NCBI RefSeq assembly: GCF_900496995.4 | Contig: NC_044005.1 | Span: 33,393,363 to 33,457,362, forward strand | From: Aquila chrysaetos chrysaetos | Taxonomy: Eukaryota; Chordata; Aves; Accipitriformes; Accipitridae | Reading direction: 5' to 3' | DNA length: 64,000 nucleotides | Shown here: in pieces, positions 11,954 to 23,887 of the stretch | How positions within the stretch are numbered: position 1 is the first letter of the stretch | How the letters are laid out: each line of letters starts with the position of its first letter | The notes under the pieces: model-generated | What the model was told of the DNA's origin: nothing | The model's database searches: none | What the model saw: only the letters and a program-made list of their open reading frames with translations | Position numbers and translations under genes: made by a program

Positions 11954-14841
11954 GATCAACTTAATCAAAAATAACATAACAAACGAAAAAATCCCTAGAG
12001 TTTTGTCGAGCCTAGAAATCCAGTTGTCTTTGGGTGCTGTTTATTTTAAACCACATCAGCCCACAGCTGCTGTTAAGCCTTCCCAGTCTGAACACCTTAG
12101 AAAGTCCTGCTACAGCCACATTTACAGCCTGAAGAGGAGATAGTTTTTCTGTTCTAAATACTGGCTACCAACCGATGCACTCAACCAGAAAGCGGGAGGG
12201 TTGAATTCACTGTTTTTCCTCTCATCTTTGAGGAGGCTGAACGTATATCATACTACAAGAACCATCAGACTATCACCTGAGGCACTGAAGGTGTGCCACA
12301 CCAGTAATGGAGGCCATGCTGTCATTCAAGAAATATCATTCCTTGAGGAGATCAGAATCTAAGAATCTGCTACCCTCCATCTTCCAAACCACTAGACAAC
12401 AGAATTTGTTCATCTCCTTCTTCCTCTCCGTGGTCATGAATTTTGCATTTTTCATTTGTACTTTGAAAAAAAATTTTCCCACCCAGAGGAAGCCTGCTGG
12501 TGATTAAGTTATTCTAGAAAATACAGGCTTAAACTCTTAGTTTTACTGACTTTACAGACAAGTGCATTATATCATCTTTTATATAAATTATGACTATCAA
12601 CATTACTACCACACCACATTCTCTAATTCAGTCTTTTAATGGATGAGCTTGCTAACCCTGAGACTCTATGGTAGGAGTAGTATATTTCAAGGCAACAGTA
12701 GTGCTTTGCTGTAAACCTGGTAGCCTGCCTAGGTTCTCTGCCTCGTTCCCTAATGCAGACTTGCTGATAGCTATTTTTTTCAATTGAATTTTGCACATCT
12801 CTAGATTAAGACCCCGTATGGTTTCCTCTGGGAGGCCTTCCCTTAAGTCTCCTAGTCAATCATTTTTCATGATACCCAATCTAAATTTTCCTTGTTGATT
12901 TCATTTAAGTTCTCTGAATATTACAGCTTGTTCTCTCATTGACTACTTGAACATAGGAAAGTGAACAGATGCTTTCAGACTGCAGTTACTAAATGATTAG
13001 AAGTGAATACTGGTTCAACAATGCAAAAAAAAAAAAAAATAAAAAAGGAGGAATTATCTGTTTCCTTATTCATATGCATGAATAATTCCCATAGGTGATT
13101 AATGAGAATTTCAAGAAGCCACACAACAAACAGAGCAAACTTCCATTAAGTCATGTATGTAAACTGATTACTACTCAGTCTCAGGCAAATAGCAGGAAGT
13201 TTTGTCCCTCAGAGGTACATGCATGCATTTGGGAAAATAAGAATACGAACTTAATCCAAAAAAGTATAAAGCCTGTCCTCTCAGAATATTTTCCATTGTG
13301 CACATGGAATTCTCTGAGATTTGCTTGTGACTAAAACAGCTAAATAGCTCCATAAGCTTATGTAGCCTTATGCCTCTCCCATGTGTAAAGGATCAGCTAG
13401 GATAGATACAAGCCACTAGTTTCAGAGTTAACATAAGGAAAACATCTTTGCTGGCTCATATTTACACCCAATATTGCATTAGCTTAATCAAATGGTGTGT
13501 TTTACAAGCCAATTCAGTTAAACTAGTCAAAATTTATCTGGAAAATGGCATGCCAAATTTTTGCTGATTCTTTCCTGTTTCAGAGCAGGATTTAAGACCA
13601 TCCACATAAGAGACAACAGATAAATATATTTTATACTAGTTTGACTTTAGCCAATGTAAAAGTCATGTTTCTGCTTTTTCCATCCAAGGTCTACAAGCCA
13701 TCTCAAGGGACAGGAGATTCCAGACTTACTGTAAGTGAGTGTAAGGCTCAGCGATAATCTAATTTGGGAACAAGAAGTGCCGCTTGTTTTGTGAGCTAGT
13801 TTTCATGGTCTTCGGGTCTAGTTTGAAAGGTACCTAGGCAATTACAGGTTGAAGCATGCTTTTCAGTTTTGGAAATACTCGCTGAAATCATTATGCTTAA
13901 TATCTTTGAGATCACACTAGGCATCCATCTGCGTCTTCAGACACCTAAGGTACTCTTTACAAAGCCAGCCTTTAGGCTGGTGTTTCATTACTCTGGTCTT
14001 GAAGACAAAGGTAAATTAGAGTCCTTCTTCCCCAGGTACCTACTCCTCCCTCTTCTCACCCTAAGTTTACAGCCCCTCCCATCTTACAGTACAGCTGTGT
14101 AGAGGCATCATTGCCTAAATGACTGGGAATTTAAAAAAAACCCCAAAATATCCAAACACAGTAGGTAAGAAGGGCAGTATTTTGACAGGGATTGTTTCAG
14201 CACACGGCTTACCCTCAGACAACTTTATCATCACAAGTGAGGTAACAAGTTACACCACACATAGCAAGAATTATTCTTGGGCCCAGATTGCTTATTTATT
14301 AGTTTTCCTGTGTGTAAAAGAGGTAAAAATGCCTCCACCACATCCAGTAGAAGTTCCGTAACTATTTTGTAATTACCAAGACTCCTGATAATGTGATTTC
14401 TTTCTTTGTTTTGACAAAAGAAAGTTATATGAGGTAGACCTTTTCTGTCCATGAGACAGAAACTTTGAAATGTTTCTTTATTTGTATGTTTTATTCATTG
14501 CTTGTTATTTATTCAAAAGGGGCCTGATTCGAGCCAATAGATGTTGAAGAAATTACTCTGATGAGCTTTGTAATATCACTTTAGAAGTTAAGTAGCACAA
14601 TTGTCTTGAGCTATGATTAGTCAGTCTTTCTTTCTAGTGAGCTCTTTCAAAGTCTTTTACAGGTGATTTTTTTACAGCCTTTTCTAAGTTTATCAGCCTA
14701 TGACATGATCTCTTCTAAATACAGCATGGTACCTAGCTCGCAGAGGCATTCACTCATTACATGCCTCTGAGGGGTCAGACACTTAATGATATTCTTATCA
14801 ACAGCAGTAAAAATAAATGCAGAATATACCTCATCAAGTAC
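11954..14841. other. AT-rich non-genic DNA
   Basis: I see no recognisable gene or interspersed repeat. An A15 run lies at 13025-13039 and is followed by more A-rich sequence. Short open frames occur on both strands but none resembles a known domain. Confidence 0.65.
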
Positions 14842-16260
14842 TGAATCACAGAATTATTGAGGTTGGAAGGGATCTCTTGAGAACACCTAGTGCAACCCCA
14901 CTGCTCAAGCAGTGTCGAATAAAGCAGGTTGCCTTTGTTGAACTTTATGAGATTCCTGTCTGCTCAGTTCTCCAGCTTGTTGACGGCCCTCTGAATGGTA
15001 GCACACCCATCTAGTGTATTATAGACATTCCTCCTTGTTTTGTATCAAGCCTGATCAGGATGAGCCCTTCCCCATCACCCAGGTCATTAATGAAGATGCT
15101 AAATAGTATTGGTGCCAGTATTTGACCCCTGGGGTATGCTGCTTGTGACTGGCATCCAACTAGACTTCATACCACTGATCACAACCCTTTGGGTCTGGCT
15201 GTTCAATCTATCTCACTGTCCACTTATCTAATCCATACTTCATCAGCTTGTCTATAAGGTTAATATGGGAGACAGTGTGAAAAGCCTCACTAAAGTCAAG
15301 GTGCACAACATCCACTGCTCTTCCCTCATGTATCAAGCTAGTCCCATCATAGTAGAAGGCTATCAGGTTGGACAGATGTGATTTCTCCTTCATAAAGCCA
15401 TGCTGACTACCCCAATCACTTTCTTTTCCCTCATGTATCTGGAAACAGCTTCCAGGATTAATTACTCCATCACCTTGCCAGGGACTGAGGTGAAGCTGAA
15501 CTGCCTGTAGCTCCCCAGATCCTTCTGCTTGAAGACTGGAATGACATTTGCTCTCCTCCGGCCTTTTAGGAACACTTCCCAGTCCCCATGACCTTTCAAA
15601 GATAATTGAAAGTGGCCCTGCAATGGCATCAGCCAGCTTCTTTATCACTTGTGGGTGCATCGCATCAGGCCCCATGGACTGTTCTATCTCCAGTTTGTTT
15701 AAGTGTTCCCAACCTGATCCTCCTCCACTGAGGGAAAGTCTCCCTTGCTCCAGACATTCCCTGTGGTTGCAGGGACTTGGGATTCCTGAAGGCCAGTCTT
15801 ACCTGTAAAACTGAGATAAAGACATCGAGTAGCTAAGCCTTTTCTACGTCCTTTGTCACAGAGCCCCTGCCCCATTCATCAGTGGACACACATTTTTTCC
15901 TAGACTTCCTTTTGCTGTTTATATACGTGAGGAATCCTTTCTTGTTGCCCTTCACATCCCTTGCCAGATTCAAAGTCCAGGTGGGCTTTGGCTTTCCTAA
16001 CCCCATTCCTGCACAATTGGACAGCATCTCTATATTCTCCCTGGGTCACCTGCCCCATTTTCTAACTCTTGTAAGCATCCTTTTTATCTCTGATTTCAGT
16101 CGGGAGCTCCTTGCTCATCCATGCAAGCTTCCTGCCACTTTTGCTTGTTTTCCTTTGCCTGTTTGGAGTAGGTGATCCTTGCATATCAATCAGCTCTCAT
16201 GAACCACTCTTCTCTCCAGGATCATATCCTATGGGATTCTTTCAAGAACCTCTCTCACAG
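14842..16260 (-). mobile_element. CR1 LINE, outer copy, 3' part (RT fragment, internally deleted)
   Basis: The left edge reads AATCACAGAATTATTGAGG followed by TTGGAAGGGATCTC, the reverse complement of the CR1 3' end. After about 90 nt the 3' tail jumps at 14929-14933 directly into the mid reverse-transcriptase region, skipping roughly 0.6 kb that is present in the copy at 48353. Both deletion ends appear to carry TTGCC, as expected for a microhomology deletion. The frame at 15208-15675 (minus) encodes CR1 RT with the motif-A stretch VVHLDFSEAFHTV; the catalytic LDFS aspartate is kept, but a position that is usually Asp in CR1 (AFDTV) is His. Other frames continue towards the endonuclease-RT linker. 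The element is interrupted at 16260 by a second CR1 and resumes at 17011. It is not functional. Confidence 0.92.
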
Positions 16261-17010
16261 GGTCACAGAATGGTTGAGGCGAGGAGGAAACTCTGGAGGT
16301 CATCTTGTCCCAAACCCCTGATCAAGCAGGGCCACTTAGAGCCAGTTGCCCAGGACCATGTCCAGGTGGCTTTTGAATATCTCCAAGGATGGAGGCACCA
16401 CAAACTTACTAGGTAACCTGTACCCATGCTTGGTCACCTTCACAGTAAAAAAGTATTTCCTGATGTTGAGACAGAAACTCCTGTGTTGTCCCTTGTCCTG
16501 TCACTGGGCACCACTGAAAAGAGGCTGGCTCTGTCTTATTTACACCCTCCCTTCAGGTACTTATAGATATTGATGAGATCACCCTCCAAGCCTCCTTTTC
16601 TCCAGGCTAAACAGTCCCGGCTCTCTCAACCTGTCTTATGAAAGGTGCTTCAGTCCTTTAATCACCTTTGTAACCATTCACTGGACTCTCTGTAGTAGCT
16701 CCATTTCTCTCTGGTACTGAGGAGCCCAACACCAGACCCAGCGCTCCAGGCGTGGCCTCACCAGTGCTGAGTAGAGGGGAAGGATCACCTCCCTCGACTC
16801 ACTGGCAACACTCCTCCTAATGCAGCCCAGGATACAGTTGGCCACATTTGCGGTGAGGGCACATTGCTGGCTCATGCTCAACTTGTTGTCCACCAGGAAC
16901 CCAAGGTCTTTTTCTAAAAAGCTGCTTTGCAGCCAGTTGGCCCCAAAAGGCACTGTTGCATGAGGTTATTCCTCCCTAGGTGCAGGACTTTACATTTGCC
17001 TCTGTTGAAC
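16261..17010 (-). mobile_element. CR1 LINE nested inside another CR1, 5'-truncated
   Basis: A fresh CR1 3' end (GTCACAGAATGGTTGAGG...) starts abruptly within the endonuclease-RT linker of the surrounding CR1. It continues through the 3' UTR and the C-terminal RT-associated region, where the minus frame at 16678-16953 contains CR1-typical residues such as [19 protein letters not shown] and [18 protein letters not shown]. It stops after GTTGAAC at 17010, where the outer element resumes with AGGCCAAAGTCCTGAAGTCC. The uninterrupted copy at 48353-51066 shows that the two outer flanks are colinear once this insert is removed. A typical 5'-truncated insertion would explain it. The coincidence of its end with the outer copy's deletion is noted as a finding. 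Confidence 0.9.
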
Positions 17011-17900
17011 AAAAGGAACAGGCCAAAGTCCTGAAGTCCAGGGCTGTGATCCTGCTTTTTGCCCTGCTCTAGCCCCTTAGGATCCTGAACTCCACCGTCC
17101 CATGGTTACTGCAGCCCTAGGCTGCCTCTGACTTCCACATCCCTGACCAGTTCTTTCTTGTTTGTAAGTATCAGGTCCAGCAGAACACCTCTCCTTGTTG
17201 ACTCATGGATTGGATCACCTGTGTCAGGAAGCTGTTGTCAATTCGCTCCAGAAACCTCCTAGTTTGTTTTTGCCTTGCTATGTTGTCTTTCCAGAAGTTG
17301 TCAGGGTGATGAATGTGCCCCATGAGAACCAGTGTCTGAGAATATGAGGCTTCTTCCCATTGTCTGAAGAAGGCCTCAACTACCCTATTCCCTATTAGGA
17401 ATGACCCATGTTGATCTGCCCACCATTCGCAGCACATCAGCTCAGCTGGCTCATCATCCATCACAAGGCAGAATTCTATGCATTCCAGCTGGTCTCTCAC
17501 ATATAGGGCAACTCCCTCTTGCATTCCCAAGCTGTCCTTCCTAAGGGGCTTGTGTTTCTCCATTGCAGCCCTCCAGTTGTGTGAGCTATCCCACCATGTC
17601 TCCATTATTCCAATGAGGTCATAATTCTGTAGCTTCTAATTCCTCCTGTTTGTTTTCCAGGCTGTGTGCATTAGTGTACAGGCATTTCAGAGGGGCACCC
17701 AAGTGCGCTCATTCCCCAGAATGAGAGCTTTCCTCACAAGGCTGTTGTGCAAGCACTTCCTTATTTACATACCTATGCTTCTGGTGATCCCACTTCAGCC
17801 TGGTTTTGTTGATTGCTATGTCCCTTCTGTTCACACCACCTCAGATCATTTGCCTGCCTACCCTATCCACCACTTGGTATCATGGAGGAAAGAATCAGCA
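17011..17900 (-). mobile_element. CR1 LINE, outer copy, 5' part (endonuclease region)
   Basis: This continues the CR1 interrupted at 16260. The minus strand encodes broken pieces of the CR1 endonuclease domain; the frame at 17171-17605 includes MDDEPAELMCCEWW and LVMDDEPAEL-type residues matching the frame at 50644-50901 of the other long copy. Similarity to that copy is clear to about 17690 (the GCATTAGTGTACAGGCATTT region). The rest, to about 17900, is assigned because of its composition and continuity, so the right edge is approximate. The usual 5' region and ORF1 are absent or unrecognisable. Confidence 0.8.
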
Positions 17901-20900
17901 AAAATTTGGCATGCCCACTTCCAGATATGTTTTGACTGGTTTAACTGAATTGTACATGGAACAGTCTGAAAGACAGGTATGCCCCAATTGCACAATTACC
18001 CATATTCTCAGATACTAAAAGGAATATACTGTCTCTCCCATCCCCACTAACGTGAGGTACGTACTTCCCTCTTGACCCACCATCACAGATGCAGGTCTGA
18101 GGGCCAAGACTGAGAAAAGAAATTTGGAAACCACTCAGGCTAAAGGCTTGATTCCTTGGTTTCTGGCATGCTAATTGACAATACTTGCTGGAAAATATTA
18201 ACTGGCTGCAAAGCAGATCAGCCAAATGGTCAACAGGTCAGCTGGTGTTATCTACTGTTGGAAATAACTTCACAGGTTCCAGGAAGTAATCACGCTCCAC
18301 CTGTTTCAATTCTTGGTCCTTTTCAGTTTTGTTTGTATTACTTATCTTTTGCCTATCATGAGGAAGCATATTACAATTTAATGACAACAATAATATATAA
18401 TTCCAGTAAAATTTGATATAATACAGAGGATTAAAACCACATAAAATGTTAAAACCTTTGCCTCTGGAAAAGCAATCTGAAAGGCAGAAGGACCTGCACA
18501 CTTCTTGCTTGAACAAACTTCATGTTACACTATTTTGTGGGACAACTGTTCATAGTTTAGTCCCTCTCCCCATGCCTATTGGTGTTCTCTTTTAAAGACA
18601 GAGATGACTGCTTTGCTACTGCCCAAATAAGCAGCCCAGTTTGAGCCAGTTGGTTTTAGAATACCCAAATTTTTGGGCTGATTTTGCTTCCTTCTCACTT
18701 TTATCCCTTAATTTTTAGTCACATGTACACATCGGTTAGCTTTCTTATCAGTCATTTTTTCCTCTCCTTTGTTTTAAAGCACGCATTGTATATGGATGAA
18801 CCCCTTTAACACTTCCCCCTTTTAAGAAGGGTATAACACCTTTCAGCCTTGTCTAGCTGTGATTCCTTGAAAACAGCTTTTGAGGGTTTGAGCTGAAATC
18901 CATTCTCATGCAATTCTCAATACTGGTCAGTATCACTTCTCTAAGACAGGAGAAGGATAAGAAGCCATTATACAAAACATAAATGACAGGCACATAGTGC
19001 GATTTTTATTCCAACCTCCTGCAAAAATAGGAAGATCAGCAGAAAATTCAGTTTCTAATAAAGTGTTTTGCTTATTTTTATAAATTTGGCACACTTATAA
19101 CATTACTTCATTCCTCTTCATTGGCAGAAAGATTCAGGGGCTTGAACTGTTAAGTATTGCTGAAGTTATTACTCTTTGATTGTTCTCAAATAATCCTTTT
19201 AGGAAAACCGTGGTTTTACTCATGTCTGGGTTTGTGTTGTGTGCCTGAAGGGGCATTTTGCTACAAAATATACTGCAGTATTTGAATCACCTATACATTT
19301 TCAGTCTTGCATTGGATTCTGACACATTTGTTGGGCAAACCTGATTGATGTAGTTTTCGATTAATGAAGTGTAAGCTTTCATTCTTCTTTATTTATTACT
19401 TTAGTTAAACTCCTGCCAAATACCACTGTAGCCTTTTCTTCAGTAATATGTTGAGACGAAAGATTTCATGATGCAGTTTTCCTCCCAAGGGATGGTTTCA
19501 CCTCAGTATTGTAGTTCATTATCTCTGCAGTTATATTATCTATTTTGCTATACATTTTGCAATATCGAAATTTGATGGGCTGTAGGCATTTAATTGTAAT
19601 CATTTTGCTAGGAATAATAATAGAAAATCTGTAGCAAAAATAGAATTTGAAGTGTAAAAACAAAAAAAATCCATTTAAAATAACATAATATTTAATATCA
19701 GACTGGTTTCTTTTTCTTGAGTTATAATCAAAATTTTAAAAGGTTGACTTTGACAGTGTACGACAGAAGCTCAAATTTACAAGAAAATTAAAATGTCCTT
19801 GATAAGAAATTGCAGTAATAATAAGAAATTAGTATATTCTGTAGATTAAATTATTTTTATCTTAGCAATAATGACTGTAGAGGTATTTAGCAGTTTTGCT
19901 TAGAACCCAGAAAGGAAGTGTATATCATAGTCCATGGTGCACTTTGTAGTTGTAAAATATTACCTGAATGGTTTCTGTTTGGTGTTTTGGTTTTTTTTTT
20001 TTTTTCTTCTTTGAAAAGGAAATATAAGCTTCATTTAATCTTAACCATTTTAAAGGCAGCTTGCCACTAGACAAGTGGCCAGCATTTTCTGGAGAAGGAG
20101 GTGGAAAGAAGAAAAACTGACTAAATACAACTCAAATATCTTTAGAAGCTTACACCTGTTTCTTTAAAGATCTTTGACTGCATGCTACACAAATTACCAG
20201 CAAAATTCAAGCTACATGATACAAAGGAAGAAGCAGTCCTCTGATACTTTAGTTGTCTTCTACACTACAATATAGCCGTTTTGTCAACTTTGACAGCCTG
20301 AAGTTAAATATCTAGTTTCTATTTACAGTACAAATTTAGCTATTTCAGAAAGAAACCTGCAGAAACCAGCATACATATCAGGGGCATGTTTAGGCTAGCC
20401 AGAAAGAGAGCCCAAATGGAACAGCATATTTTCAGTTGTTCAGTTGCCTAACTTTAGGCCCGGAATGGGCACGTATCACAATTTCAACTACTTCCAGAAG
20501 CTACTCATTTGTCATGATCTTCTTCCGTAGAGCTCTCAAGCTACTTTCTTATACTTCTACTTTCTTATGCAGTAACATAGGGGTTACAACACTTGTTTAG
20601 TGCCTGCTGGGATTTGAAACTTCTTCCACTTTCTGAGCAAATATTACTAAATACCAGGACAGTGAGTATTCTGGCATAGGAACTTCCCTGCTGTATTTAG
20701 TGTTTAAAGTTATTACGTAAGGTGCCAAATAACACTAAAATTCAGTTGTTCTCTCCCTAGTGGTTGCTTTACTTACTCTTTTTTTTTCCCTTTTACCCAG
20801 CAAGCATTTAATTAGACTATGCAAAGTAGAGCACCTTCAAAAGAAATTTACAATACTTTTCACTAGTAGCTTTTGCTATAGCTTGATGACTAACAAAGTC

Positions 20901-23783
20901 ACTTAAAAAAAAATGCAGAGAGCTACAAGAGAGGAGGCAGAGTATAAAACAGAACCTAGATCTTTTACAGCTTGGCTGAGTGCATTAGCTGTTGAGTTAA
21001 TTGATAAAAGAAGGAATACATTTAGTCTCACTTCCTGCTTTTTTTGGGGGGCAGAAATAGTTGTGTTTTCACAATGCAATTTTCAGATGAGTTCTGTATG
21101 TGAGATAAGGGAAGATACAACTCAGCTGGTATGAGCTACACAGTAGAGAGAGAGCAAGCTTCTGGGGAGTACAACTAGATGCAAAAATATGGGCACCTGA
21201 GCAACTGTTGGCCAAAATAAAACAATCTAGATGTCTACAGAACCTAAAAATTAAAATAAACAAAACATAGGCACCTCCAGAAATTACCAAAGGTTTAGTC
21301 TCAGAAGGTACTAAATAAGTGTTTTGAGAATTTAAACTTTAGGTTCAGTACTAGATGTCTGTAAAGTGTATATTTAAGTGGTTAAATATTTGTATGGATT
21401 TGAGCCAATTAATTACTAAAAGACAAAGTACATGTAAAGTAGCGTTTAAAGTAGAGACATGCAAGACTCTAGACCACATATATTAATGTTCACTTTTCTG
21501 AAAGCAGTAGTCCTAATTCTGATCTACAGTTGCATAGCAGTATGATTTAATTTATCATTTGGTTGTAAAATGGTACTCCGCACTGAGACTGGAAGTCCTT
21601 TCTAAGCATTGGTACAAATGTAGTAAGGTAGAGTTGCCACTGTGAAAATTGTATAGCCTCAATAGGTGGGAAACATATATCTCAGTCAGGAGGAAACTTG
21701 GGAGCTGAGTAACTCAGGGCAGCACAAAAAGAGAATTGCTATGACAATGCGTTACCTGTGGGTAGAAAAAATATGACTATAGACACAATTTGCTCAGCAT
21801 GTACATGAGTTTGCATAGCTTAAGGAAGGAACAGCAGAATGAAAGCAACTCCTTTGGGAAAAAAAAAAAAAATCAGTTTTGGGTGTTTGTGGTTTCATAG
21901 TATTGTTTGTTCCACAGTGGACTAATAATTTCTTCAGACTTTTTTATTTCATTTTCGAAAAATACAGTTATATAACTTGTAGGTAAAACCACAGATGTTT
22001 GGATTATCTTCCTGTTGTAAATGCTAGCTAAAATTATAAACGAAACATGGAAAATATTGAAATAGTATGTAGACACAATGTTTATTTAACACTATTATCT
22101 GTATTTAATATTTTGTTCCAAATGACCTCAGACCATTAGTATTCAAGCCTTATAAATCAAGCCTAAACACAATGGGATGGGGTTTTAAAATCTAATTTTG
22201 CGAGCAGTTTGGTTTTTGGTTTTGATGAATTTGATATGCTTTTTCACCACAAATGTGAGGACTAGAGATGAAAGTCAAGCTTTTCAGCAGTAGTGTGATT
22301 CTAGAAACTACAGACTTCAGAAAGCAGACAATAAACTGGGGGTACCTTGATAAACTAAAGGAATAACCAGATTAAGCAGCAAAGATATTTTTGCATACAC
22401 TTTTTGCGATGGCACATAAGAGAGACTTTCAAAACCAGCTGGTGTGAAAATACTAGCTTTCTTAAAACCTAAAGGTGTCTGAGGTCAACCACACAAACCA
22501 GACCTCCAAGATAATGATCTGCTTTTGAAAAACATCTCTTCATACTTTAATATACAGCTGCTTCTTGGCTGGATAGTAGTGGGGTGAGAGAAATTGGTCT
22601 CCGGAAGGAATGAAAAAACAGACATTTTACCCAGATTTATGAAGGCAAAAGAAAAAGTGATAATTTTCAGACCAAGTCACCCATGTATTTATTTTTTTTT
22701 ATTTTCTCTGAGATGAAGGAAAGATTGTAGATGATACTAATATTTTTAGTCTTACATTCACTTTTTTGAGACTTACAAGACTGAGTTTGCAAAGGTTTAT
22801 TCTTTTCTTTGTCTCAGGAATTACATCTTAGAATGCTCTCAGATTAATTTTCATAGTTTAAAGTGAATTAGTATCTGACTCAGGGGTATATGTGCCTATA
22901 GTGCCCTGTAAAAAGCCATTGTCAAAGAGGAACAAGTATGTTTCAGTGCCACACTGAAGAGTGATGCAAATAACCATACTCACAGAAAACCTATCTATCT
23001 AAATCTCCACCACTCTTAAAAGGTTTTAAAATACATGAAAAACTTGAATATTTTTCACATCATCAACAGGAATTCAAAGCTGAGATCAGCCACCACTCCA
23101 CTAAAGCCACTTTTCCTTGATATTATGACTATAGGCAGTGAGCATTAAAATATCCAGCATATCAAGGTTGAAACATCTGCCAAGATATCTCCTTGTTGTG
23201 CTGAATCAATTTGTGTAGATGTGTTTATTTAGAGACAAGCATACTGCGCATAGTTTAGGCTTAATAACCTGTTGTTAGCTGAAGGGGTTTTTTTGTGTGT
23301 GTACACCATATTTTTGTTAATTATTTCTGTTGTCATGTGTACTCTTACCATAAGCAGAACTCTGTTGTGCACAGTACAGTACAAACATCAAGCTGAAAGC
23401 TGATCCAAATAGTTATAGTCAGCAAATATAAAGTTTCTCTAGCAATAAAACTCTTATGTTTTATGCTAAATAATATAAATTTAAAAAAAAAAGAAGAAAG
23501 AGGGAGAGCAGGAAGATTATAAGAAGCAGCCTTTGGGAACAAAATACAAGGGAGATGATAAAGACTTACGATTTTCATTAAAAGACAAGTCCGATGCAGG
23601 TCTAGAAACAAACAAAATTCATCAGAACTGCAAAGGAGACTGATGAATATTTTCCTTAACCTGCTTCCTGAAAACATGCAAGAAGTGGGTGACTATGAGG
23701 AGTGGATTAATGGAAATAGGATTAAATGTAACAGTACAGTATCCCCGATAGTGCAAAGTAAGAGTTACACCAAGAATTTGTCA

Positions 23784-23887
23784 TAAACTGGAAGATCATC
23801 AGCTGGAAGCAAATGAAGAAGAAGGTGGCCTTATTAGTGGATCAGAAGATGACACTAAGTCACCAACAGAAAACAGCTGAGAGAAAG
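23784..23887 (+). other. Purine-rich exon-like segment ending at a consensus donor
   Basis: A purine-rich stretch ends AGAGAAAG followed by GTAAGTGCG at 23888, a full-consensus 5' splice site. Two frames are open for over 30 codons. One reads through to the donor (ending QQKTAERK). The other gives an acidic peptide, EANEEEGGLISGSEDDTKSP, and stops just before it. No convincing polypyrimidine acceptor was found at the left edge, which is therefore arbitrary. It could be a noncoding or first exon, or chance. I do not recognise either peptide. Confidence 0.12.

Noticed and set aside
15548..16416. Plus-strand open frames of 75-101 codons across the CR1 at 14.8-17 kb
   Set aside because: They are antisense shadows of the minus-strand CR1 coding sequence.
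23345..23677. 110-codon minus-strand frame with hydrophobic stretches
   Set aside because: It passes through T-rich sequence, resembles no family, and hydrophobic runs are expected from such composition.
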